Source of the DNA: Phocaeicola_A sp963624095
GTDB taxonomy: Bacteria; Bacteroidota; Bacteroidia; Bacteroidales; Bacteroidaceae
DNA: 11,133 nt
NCBI GenBank assembly: GCA_963624095.1
Contig: CAVFNZ010000082.1
Span: 1 to 11,133 of the forward strand
Direction: 5' to 3'
Of the stretch, positions 6,335 through 11,133 are shown piece after piece (positions within the stretch are counted from its first letter, which is position 1; each line of letters opens with the position of its first letter). The notes under the pieces are model-generated. The model ran no database searches, was not told the DNA's origin, and saw only the letters and a list, made by a program, of their open reading frames with translations. Made by a program: the position numbers and the translations under genes.

Positions 6335-7573
6335 TTATTTCTTCACTATACTCTTCACTCTCCCCTTGGCCAGGCGGGTCTCCAGCTCGTCTCCCTCCTT
6401 CAGTAGGGTAGCGTCCGTCACCGCCTTGCCGTTGTGCAGCGTGATGCTGTATCCCCGCTTCAACAGCAGTTCGGGCGACGCGTGTCTGGCGGTCTGCTCC
6501 ATCAGCTCCACGTTGTGCCGCTCTTGGGCGACGCGTAACCGGCAAGCCTGCGCCAGCCGTAGCCAGAGCGAGGCCGCGCGTTGCTCCTCGTGCAGCTTGC
6601 GCAGGGCAAAGAACGACGACAGCCTGTCGGACAACTGTTCCGTCTTTCGCCGCTCTTCGTGCAACAGGTTGGTCACGGTCGCCTCCGCGCCGCTTTGCAG
6701 TGTCGCCAAGTGGGAGGCGGTGGCCTGCATCGCGCTTATCAGATACTCCGCCGCCGCCGTGGGGGTCTTCACCCGCGTGTGCGCCACGCAGTCGATGACC
6801 GTGTCGTCGCGCTCATGGCCGATGCCAGTGATGATGGGCAAGGGGAACTGGGCGCAGTTGGCCGCCAGCAGGTACGAATCGAAGCAGGAGAGGTCCGACG
6901 TGGCACCTCCGCCGCGGATAATCACCACCGCGTCCCATCGCTCCGCCTCACTGAAGATGCGGTTCAACGCCTCGATGATGGACTCTTCGGCCCGGTCGCC
7001 CTGCATGAGGGCTTGGAACAGCTTCACGTAGAAGACAAACCCCTGCGGGTTGCCGAACAACTGATTGCGGAAATCTCCGTAACCGGCGGCTGTGGCGGAA
7101 GAGATGACGGCGACGCGTTGGGGCAACAGGGGCATCCGCAGCTCCTTGTTCAGTGTCAGCACCCCCTCTTCCTCCAGCTGCCGGAGTATCTCCCTGCGCT
7201 GGCGCGCCATGTCGCCGATGGTGTAGGTGGGGTCGATGTCCCTCACCGTGAGCGAATAGCCGTACAGCTCGTGGAAGTCCACCTTGACGCATACCGACAC
7301 CTTGATGCCCGAGGCGAACGGTCGTCCCGTCTCCTCCTCAAAGTAGGGCTTCAGCATGCGGTAGACATTGGCCCAGATTACGCCGTGCGCCCGGGCTATC
7401 GGCGTGTTGCCCCGGCTGTCCTTCTCGATGAACTCCAGGTAACAATGTCCGTTGGCGTTTGTGCGCACGTCGCTCAGTTCGGCATGGATCCACACCTCAT
7501 CGTGAAAACCCTGCTCCAGCTGGTGCCGCACCTGCTGGTTCAGTTCGTAGAGCGATATCACTTCCGTCTGCAT
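6335..7573 (-). CDS. xseA: Exodeoxyribonuclease VII large subunit
   Basis: A 412-aa catalytic subunit of exonuclease VII, acting on single-stranded DNA in repair. An N-terminal OB-fold (about 4-110) precedes the conserved catalytic core: VISSATAAGYGDF at 157-169, IIRGGGATSDL at 218-228, TGIGHERDDTVID at 249-261 and RVKTPTAAAE at 267-276. A helical region and the C-terminal LLKRGYSITLHNGK...DATLLKEGDELETRL block complete the family layout. I chose the ATG at 7573 because MQTEVISLYELNQQV matches the usual family start. An in-frame ATG at 7639 would add 22 residues with no resemblance to XseA and would leave only a few bases between the promoter and start. The OB-fold segment around 86-118 (SGIKVSVCVKVDFHELYGYS) is well conserved. 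Transcribed with xseB. Confidence 0.94.
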   Translation of the reverse strand: MQTEVISLYELNQQVRHQLEQGFHDEVWIHAELSDVRTNANGHCYLEFIEKDSRGNTPIARAHGVIWANVYRMLKPYFEEETGRPFASGIKVSVCVKVDFHELYGYSLTVRDIDPTYTIGDMARQRREILRQLEEEGVLTLNKELRMPLLPQRVAVISSATAAGYGDFRNQLFGNPQGFVFYVKLFQALMQGDRAEESIIEALNRIFSEAERWDAVVIIRGGGATSDLSCFDSYLLAANCAQFPLPIITGIGHERDDTVIDCVAHTRVKTPTAAAEYLISAMQATASHLATLQSGAEATVTNLLHEERRKTEQLSDRLSSFFALRKLHEEQRAASLWLRLAQACRLRVAQERHNVELMEQTARHASPELLLKRGYSITLHNGKAVTDATLLKEGDELETRLAKGRVKSIVKK

Positions 7574-7652
7574 ACTTGTTGTCTCTTCATCAATAAGGAG
7601 AAAGCACTTCCCCGAATCGCCTGCCCGAGGGTCTTTCACCTATCTTAACAGG

Positions 7653-7660
7653 CAAAGGTA
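7653..7660 (-). promoter_or_regulatory. xseA-xseB promoter -7 element
   Basis: TACCTTTG on the minus strand is an exact TAnnTTTG match. The expected start near 7646 gives a leader of about 70 nt to the chosen ATG at 7573. No clear -33 TTTG is present. It lies 23 bp from the divergent MATE -7 element. Confidence 0.55.
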
Positions 7661-7683
7661 ATCAATCACCGCTATATAATTCG

Positions 7684-7691
7684 TATCTTTG
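7684..7691 (+). promoter_or_regulatory. MATE gene promoter -7 element
   Basis: TATCTTTG matches TAnnTTTG exactly and ends 19 bp before the ATG at 7711, the usual Bacteroidetes spacing for a short leader. The -33 region is not recognisable. The element faces away from the xseA promoter, so one bound factor could affect both. Confidence 0.65.
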
Positions 7692-7710
7692 CGGCCAAAT
7701 TTCTAAGGAT

Positions 7711-9087
7711 ATGCAGGAAACATCGAAAAAACTGGTAGCGACGGAACTCGGAACGGAGAAGATCGGGAAGCTACTCGTCAAATACGCCGTGCCGGCCATC
7801 ATCGCCATGACGGCTTCTTCACTCTACAACATCATCGACAGCATCTTCATCGGACAGGGCGTGGGAGCCATGGCCATCTCGGGATTGGCCATCACCTTCC
7901 CGCTGATGAACCTCACCACCGCCTTTGGATCGTTGGTGGGCGTGGGTGCGTCCACGCTAATCTCCGTCCGCCTCGGACAGAGGGACTACGAAACCGCCCA
8001 ACGCATTCTCGGCAACGTGGTGACGATGAACGTCATCATCGGATTGGCGCTTGGGTTCATCACGCTGTTGGCACTCGACCCCATCCTCTACTTCTTCGGG
8101 GCGAGCGAAGCCACCATTCCCTACGCGCGCGACTTCATGGTCGTCATTCTGCTCGGTAATGTGGTGACGCACATGTATCTGGGGCTGAACGCCATCCTTC
8201 GCTCCGCCGGACATCCCCGCGAGGCCATGATGGCTACCATCTTCACGGTGCTGGTGAACGTGGTGCTGGCACCCCTTTTCATCTACGCCTTCCGGTGGGG
8301 CATCCGCGGTGCCGCGCTGGCCACCGTGCTGGCCCAGATTGTCGCCTTGGCTTGGCAGATTCATCTGATGAGCAACAAGGACGAACTGCTCCACCTGCGG
8401 CGGGGCATCTATCGGCTGAAGCGGAGAATCGTCGTGGACTCGCTCAGCATCGGCATGTCCCCCTTCCTGATGAACTTGGCCGCTTGCCTCATCGTCATTC
8501 TCATCAATAAAGGCCTCAAGGAGTATGGAGGCGATTTTGCCATCGGTGCCTTCGGCATTGTCAACCGCGTGGTCTTCGTCTTCGTGATGGTGGTTATCGG
8601 ACTGAACCAGGGCATGCAGCCCATTGCCGGATATAACTTGGGCGCGCGGCAGTACGACCGTGTGCAGCGTGTGGTGAAACTGACCATGATGGGTGCCACG
8701 ATGGTGACGACACTGGGATTCCTCATCGGCGAGTTTTGTCCGGTGCTGGTGGCTTCGGCCTTCACCACGGACCATCATCTGATAGAACTCTCCGCGGTGG
8801 GTATGCGCATCGTCGTGGCTGTGTTCCCCATAGTGGGTCTGCAGATGGTGATAACCAACTTCTTCCAGAGCATCGGCTTGGCCAACAAGGCCATATTCCT
8901 CTCCCTTACCCGTCAGCTGCTCTTCCTGCTTCCCTGCCTGTTGGTGTTGCCCTCGTTCATGCAGCAATGGGTGGGCGACGGTGCCTTGGGCGTGTGGTGC
9001 AGCATGCCGTTCTCGGACTTCCTCTCCACGGTAGTGGCGGTGGTGATGTATCGTGCGCAGCTGAGAAAATTCAAGGCGTTGGCTTGA
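7711..9087 (+). CDS. MATE family efflux transporter
   Basis: A 458-aa polytopic inner-membrane transporter of the MATE (NorM/MepA-type) family, which exports cationic drugs or metabolites in exchange for Na+ or H+. About twelve hydrophobic segments are visible in two homologous halves. The first half has the family pattern YNIIDSIFIGQGVGAMAISG (39-58) followed by ITFPLMN (61-67), and LISVRLGQRDYETAQ (83-97). The second half repeats the layout with FGIVNRVVFVFVMVVIGLNQGMQPIAGYNLGA (about 286-317). A basic cytoplasmic loop (LRRGIYRLKRR) separates the halves. Length is typical and the start sits 19 bp after a good -7 motif. Substrate cannot be predicted. The next gene has its own promoter overlapping this stop codon. 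Confidence 0.95.
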   Translation: MQETSKKLVATELGTEKIGKLLVKYAVPAIIAMTASSLYNIIDSIFIGQGVGAMAISGLAITFPLMNLTTAFGSLVGVGASTLISVRLGQRDYETAQRILGNVVTMNVIIGLALGFITLLALDPILYFFGASEATIPYARDFMVVILLGNVVTHMYLGLNAILRSAGHPREAMMATIFTVLVNVVLAPLFIYAFRWGIRGAALATVLAQIVALAWQIHLMSNKDELLHLRRGIYRLKRRIVVDSLSIGMSPFLMNLAACLIVILINKGLKEYGGDFAIGAFGIVNRVVFVFVMVVIGLNQGMQPIAGYNLGARQYDRVQRVVKLTMMGATMVTTLGFLIGEFCPVLVASAFTTDHHLIELSAVGMRIVVAVFPIVGLQMVITNFFQSIGLANKAIFLSLTRQLLFLLPCLLVLPSFMQQWVGDGALGVWCSMPFSDFLSTVVAVVMYRAQLRKFKALA

Positions 9088-9113
9088 CAAACGGGAAATA
9101 ATTTCTATATTTG
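9084..9113 (+). promoter_or_regulatory. Promoter of the cytidylate-kinase-like gene
   Basis: TTG at 9084-9086 (-33) and TATATTTG at 9106-9113 (-7, exact TAnnTTTG) are 19 bp apart, the expected Bacteroidetes spacing. The -33 TTG overlaps the TGA stop of the MATE gene. The leader to ATG 9142 is about 20 nt. Confidence 0.7.
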
Positions 9114-9141
9114 CGTGCATAATTGAAATAAACACAGCCTT

Positions 9142-9777
9142 ATGAAAGACGAAAAGTTCATTATCAACATAGGCCGGCAGTTGGGCAGCGGCGGCAAGGC
9201 CATCGGGAAACGCCTGTCGGAGATTTACGGCATTGCCATCTATGACAAGACCTTGCTGAAATTGGCCTCCCAGGAGAGCGGCTTCTGCCAGGAGTTATTC
9301 GAGAAGGCCGATGAGAAAGCCTCGCACAGCTTTGTCCATTCGTTGGTGGGCAGCTTGCGCGCTCCGTTCATGGGCAACGGGTCCATCTACGACAACTACC
9401 TGAGCAACGATGCCCTGTTCAAGATTCAGAGCGATGTCATCCGCGGACTGGCGGAGAAGGAGAGCTGCATCTTCGTGGGTCGTTGCGCGGACTACATCCT
9501 GCGCGACAATCCCCGCTGCGTGAACATCTTTATCAGTGCCGACCGCGCCGACCGCATCCGTCGCATCTGCGCCACGCAGAACGTGGGCGAGGCTGAGGCC
9601 GCCTCTCTGATGGAGAGTGCCGACCGCAAGCGTGCCGCCTACTACAACTATTACAGTTGCAACACGTGGGGAGCCGCCGCCACCTATCATCTCTGCGTCA
9701 ACTCGTCCGTGATGGGTGAGGAGGGCACCACGCAATACATCAAGGAATTCATCGACAAGAAGATCGGCTTGGAATAA
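9142..9777 (+). CDS. Cytidylate kinase-like family P-loop protein
   Basis: A 211-aa protein of the cytidylate kinase-like family (Cytidylate_kin2), distinct from the essential Cmk. A P-loop variant GRQLGSGGKAIGKRLSE lies at 11-27, CIFVGRCADYIL at 109-120 corresponds to the kinase core strand and GR motif, and DRADRIRRI at 134-142 with DRKRAAYYNYY at 161-171 resemble the LID and arginine-rich segments. Phosphotransfer from a nucleoside triphosphate is likely, but the physiological acceptor is unknown. The ATG at 9142 is preceded by a strong -33/-7 promoter. In part of the family the domain follows MATE or other membrane genes; here the gene simply lies 54 bp after the MATE gene. No clear terminator with a T-run follows. 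Confidence 0.9.
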   Translation: MKDEKFIINIGRQLGSGGKAIGKRLSEIYGIAIYDKTLLKLASQESGFCQELFEKADEKASHSFVHSLVGSLRAPFMGNGSIYDNYLSNDALFKIQSDVIRGLAEKESCIFVGRCADYILRDNPRCVNIFISADRADRIRRICATQNVGEAEAASLMESADRKRAAYYNYYSCNTWGAAATYHLCVNSSVMGEEGTTQYIKEFIDKKIGLE

Positions 9778-9812
9778 TCCCGGTCGTCCCTTACGAAAGA
9801 TTGCATTCAATC

Positions 9813-9843
9813 GCCATCGAAGGCGAGGTATAGTCTCGATGGC
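9813..9843. repeat. Inverted repeat at the start of palindrome module 1
   Basis: GCCATCGA (9813-9820) and TCGATGGC (9836-9843) are perfect 8-bp complements around a 15-bp loop. This could act as a weak transcript end for the kinase-like gene, but no T-run follows. GATTG/CAATC at 9799-9812 is a further small palindrome just upstream. Confidence 0.5.
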
Positions 9844-9847
9844 TGAT

Positions 9848-9926
9848 GAGGTGCTACCTCGTTGATTTGAGAGGTTAACCTCATAGCCCCGAGAGGTTAA
9901 CCTCATCGGCTTGTGAGGTTAACCTC
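9848..9926. repeat. Palindrome array 1: four GAGGTTAACCTC units, 22-23 bp period
   Basis: Exact copies of the perfect palindrome GAGGTTAACCTC start at 9871, 9893 and 9915, exactly 22 bp apart and separated by 10-bp spacers. A degenerate copy, GAGGTGCTACCTC, starts at 9848. A still weaker one, GAGGTATAGTCTC, starts at 9825. Units 1 and 3 of the exact copies are parts of an 18-bp inverted pair (9866-9883 and 9914-9931, TTTGAGAGGTTAACCTCA) centred on the middle unit. Confidence 0.9.
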
Positions 9927-9938
9927 TCAAACTGTACT

Positions 9939-10005
9939 CATATTCTGCATGATTTTCGCTTGTCAGTTCCCCCGGTTATACTACTGAATTTCTTGTCAAT
10001 CTTTG
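9939..10005. repeat. Shared tail, copy A (direct repeat with 10157-10217)
   Basis: After array 1, this tail shares with copy B, in order: CATAT-CTG-AT, CTTGTCAGTT, CCGGTTATA, ACT-AATTTCTTGTCAA and CTTTG. The core 9959-10005 differs from 10172-10217 by a few substitutions and one base of length; the upstream part carries a 5-nt indel. CTTGTCA occurs twice in each tail, 33 bp apart in this copy. Confidence 0.85.
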
Positions 10006-10051
10006 AAGCTGTATCCTCGGGTTTTTTCTTCGTGGTAGTCTCAACTGCTAT

Positions 10052-10128
10052 CGTAAGTACTTGCATGTGTCAACGTAAGTACTTTCATTGGCCATCGTAA
10101 GTACTTTCATCAGCCATCGTAAGTACTT
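10052..10128. repeat. Palindrome array 2: four CGTAAGTACTT units, exact 22-bp period
   Basis: CGTAAGTACTT starts at 10052, 10074, 10096 and 10118, each 22 bp apart. The core AAGTACTT is a perfect palindrome, and the unit is a near-palindrome out to 14 bp (CGTAAGTACTTGCG in unit 4). Spacers are CATGTGTCAA, CATTGGCCAT and CATCAGCCAT. The architecture equals array 1 but the palindrome is unrelated in sequence. Confidence 0.92.
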
Positions 10129-10156
10129 GCGTTTTTCTGGGGTCAAGCTGATGTGT

Positions 10157-10217
10157 CATATCCTGAATTCACTTGTCAGTTTTCCGGTTATATAACTAAA
10201 TTTCTTGTCAACCTTTG
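10157..10217. repeat. Shared tail, copy B (direct repeat with 9939-10005)
   Basis: This is the second copy of the module tail. It ends at 10217, just before the tRNA-Asn terminator, with 28 bp between the last palindrome unit and CATATCCTGAAT. Copy A lies only 12 bp after its array, so the spacing is not fixed. Confidence 0.85.
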
Positions 10218-10220
10218 TGC

Positions 10221-10256
10221 AAAATAAAAGGAGGTCTCCGACCGGAAACCTCCTTT
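10221..10256 (-). terminator. Intrinsic terminator of tRNA-Asn
   Basis: On the minus strand a 13-bp stem (AAAGGAGGTTTCC with GGAGACCTCCTTT, one G-U pair) closes a GGTC tetraloop and runs into TTTTATTTT. It starts 1 nt after the tRNA 3' end. Confidence 0.92.
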
Positions 10257-10257
10257 G

Positions 10258-10331
10258 CGCTTCAAGATGGGCTTGAACCAACGACCCCCTGATTAACAGT
10301 CAGGTGCTCTAACCAACTGAGCTATTGAAGC
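10258..10331 (-). tRNA. tRNA-Asn (anticodon GTT)
   Basis: A 74-nt cloverleaf with a 7-bp acceptor GCTTCAA/TTGAAGC, a D-arm GCTC/GAGC, an anticodon arm CCTGA/TCAGG with loop CTGTTAA (anticodon GTT), and a T-loop TTCAAGC. The discriminator is G and CCA is not encoded. The T-stem GTTGG/CCATC has one T-T mismatch (50:64). It has its own promoter upstream and a strong terminator directly downstream. Confidence 0.96.
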
Positions 10332-10355
10332 AACATTCTTTTCTCAAATGCGGTG

Positions 10356-10386
10356 CAAAAGTACGGTGAATAATTGATATACGCAA
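10356..10386 (-). promoter_or_regulatory. tRNA-Asn promoter
   Basis: On the minus strand TTG (10386-10384, -33) and TACTTTTG (10363-10356, exact TAnnTTTG) are 20 bp apart. The -7 element ends 24 bp before the mature tRNA 5' end, which leaves a short leader for RNase P. Confidence 0.75.
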
Positions 10387-10416
10387 CACCTTTCGCAAAA
10401 AAAATACGTCGATGAC

Positions 10417-10451
10417 GAAAAATGTTGCGACACAAGAACCCGGTTCGTCGC
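10417..10451 (-). terminator. Probable terminator after the AAA-ATPase/PD-(D/E)XK gene
   Basis: Immediately after the stop codon, minus-strand GCGAC (10451-10447) can pair with GTCGC (10431-10427) around an inner GAACC/GGTTC, followed within 4 nt by TTTTT. The stem is short, so confidence is moderate. Confidence 0.5.
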
Positions 10452-11133
10452 TTACTCCTTCACCTCCCGCCAGTCGAGCAAACCCTTGCCGAGGTCGTCC
10501 AACTCAATGGCGAGGCAGACGGGCGTGCGTTTGTCCGCCTTGAACGGCTCGGCGTAGCCGTTGCGCTTTATCTGTTCGGCCGCGGCGGCGATGCCTCCGT
10601 TCTTCTGCAACTTCAGCTCCATGATATAGGTGTAGCGGGTGGTGCGCGCCACGATGTCGATGCGTCCGCTGGCCAGCATGCGCTCCACCTCCACGCGGCA
10701 ACCGATGGCGTTGAGCACGGTGCTGATGATGAGGCGGTAACGCTCTTCCATGTCCATCGAGGCCATCTTCTTGTTGCTGTAGGGTACGTCGGAGATGAGA
10801 GCCTTGAGGCATTTCATCGCCTCGGGCAGATTGCCCAAGCCCAACTGACGATAGAGGTTCGACTGCAGGGACACGATGTTGCCTTGCTGACGCATGGTCA
10901 GTGCCGGGAGCACGGTGTCATAAAGCGCCTGCTTCACCTCTTCGTTGGGGAATCCGAGGGTGTAGCCGAACTCGTCACACCCCTTGATGGTGAGGTAGCC
11001 GCTCTGGTAGAGGAACAGTTCCGCGCCGCCTCCGGTCACGTCCGAGGTTTCGAGGATATTGCGCAGGACCACGCAGTTGTCGAAGTCCGGCAGACGCACC
11101 TCCATGTCGGGCACGAACTTGGGCAGCAGGGAG
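10452..11133 (-). CDS. AAA-ATPase-like / PD-(D/E)XK nuclease superfamily protein, C-terminal part (5' end outside window)
   Basis: The reading frame is open to the right edge; the last residues seen upstream are SLLPKFVPDMEV. The GTG at 11114 is therefore an internal valine and not a start. The visible 220-plus residues match the C-terminal half of the abundant Bacteroidales AAA-ATPase-like/DUF1703 family: LFLYQSGYLTIKGCDEFGYTLGFPNEEVKQAL is the linker signature, and GRIDIVARTTRYTYIMELKL carries the PD-(D/E)XK pattern (D in RIDIV, then E-L-K), followed by AAEQIKRNGYAEPF. In full-length members an N-terminal AAA domain precedes this. The biological role is not established; the domain belongs to the PDDEXK_9 group. 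The end VCLAIELDDLGKGLLDWREV looks complete. A tRNA-Asn gene follows on the same strand. Confidence 0.88.
   Translation of the reverse strand, partial: SLLPKFVPDMEVRLPDFDNCVVLRNILETSDVTGGGAELFLYQSGYLTIKGCDEFGYTLGFPNEEVKQALYDTVLPALTMRQQGNIVSLQSNLYRQLGLGNLPEAMKCLKALISDVPYSNKKMASMDMEERYRLIISTVLNAIGCRVEVERMLASGRIDIVARTTRYTYIMELKLQKNGGIAAAAEQIKRNGYAEPFKADKRTPVCLAIELDDLGKGLLDWREVKE

Larger units (their letters stand above)
9778..10220. other. Gene-free convergent intergenic region built of two tandem palindrome modules
   Basis: I see no supportable coding sequence between the kinase-like stop and the tRNA-Asn terminator. The stretch is two related modules, about 9825-10005 and 10031-10217. Each has a leader with GGTA(TA)GTCTC, four palindromic units at 22-23 bp period, and a shared tail. 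The 22-bp period is not a multiple of three, which argues against a repeated peptide. Flanking transcripts converge here, so it is downstream of both neighbours. Confidence 0.75.

Noticed and set aside
4964..6406. Long plus-strand open frame of 480 codons opposite ilvE and xseB
   Set aside because: It is antisense to clearly recognised genes, has no family resemblance, and is explained by GC-rich codon bias.
7574..7639. N-terminal extension of XseA from the ATG at 7639
   Set aside because: The 22 residues do not resemble the OB-fold start, and the leader after the promoter would be only a few bases. Kept as a possibility in the findings.
7957..9135. Long minus-strand open frame opposite the MATE gene
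   Set aside because: It is rich in His, Gln and Glu, typical of a reverse-strand shadow, and overlaps a convincing transporter.
9295..9906. Minus-strand open frame spanning the kinase-like gene and array 1
   Set aside because: It is antisense to a recognised gene and its start lies in the palindrome repeats; no domain is recognisable.
9848..10128. CRISPR array
   Set aside because: Units are 11-13 bp with 10-bp spacers, far below CRISPR dimensions. Spacers look related between modules, and no cas genes are present.
10452..11114. Complete short gene starting at GTG 11114
   Set aside because: The frame stays open upstream to the window edge with family-like residues, so this is the 3' part of a longer gene.

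Overview
The window looks like chromosome from a member of the Bacteroidales (Bacteroidetes). Several gene starts are preceded by the Bacteroidetes -7 promoter motif TAnnTTTG rather than an E. coli-type -10 box. Start codons lack obvious Shine-Dalgarno sequences, the tRNA gene does not encode CCA, and the proteins (Mrp without its CxxC, a type II-like IlvE, an XseA starting MQTEVISLYEL) have Bacteroidales character. Most genes are visibly GC-rich, which fits a high-GC Bacteroidales lineage. The genus cannot be fixed from sequence reading alone.

Positions 1-2240 hold a two-gene cassette on the plus strand: an EcoRI-family adenine-specific DNA methyltransferase and a DUF262-HNH nuclease, joined by an ATGA stop/start overlap. 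It is more AT-rich than the rest and converges on housekeeping genes at about 2240-2315. It is best read as an acquired restriction-modification-like defence module of unproven mechanism. A 16-bp hairpin with an 11-bp perfect inverted repeat sits just before the methyltransferase start.

Positions 2315-7573 are minus-strand housekeeping genes: trmB-mrp (tRNA m7G46 methyltransferase and Fe-S carrier ATPase), ilvE-DUF975 (branched-chain aminotransferase and a small membrane protein), and xseA-xseB (exonuclease VII). Each group has recognisable promoter or terminator signals. A divergent promoter region at 7640-7710 then leads to a plus-strand MATE transporter and, from its own promoter, a cytidylate-kinase-like P-loop protein ending at 9777.

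Positions 9778-10257 contain no gene but are the most structured DNA in the window. Two paralogous modules lie in tandem. Each has a short related leader, four palindromic 12-13-bp units separated by 10-bp spacers (22-bp period), and a shared tail of about 60 bp. The architecture is the same, but the palindrome differs: GAGGTTAACCTC in module 1, CGTAAGTACTT (around AAGTACTT) in module 2. This region lies between convergent genes, so it is unlikely to be an ordinary promoter operator. I know of no named element matching it.

Positions 10258-11133 hold a tRNA-Asn(GTT) gene with a clear promoter and intrinsic terminator, then the 3' part of an AAA-ATPase/PD-(D/E)XK family gene that runs off the right edge; all are on the minus strand.
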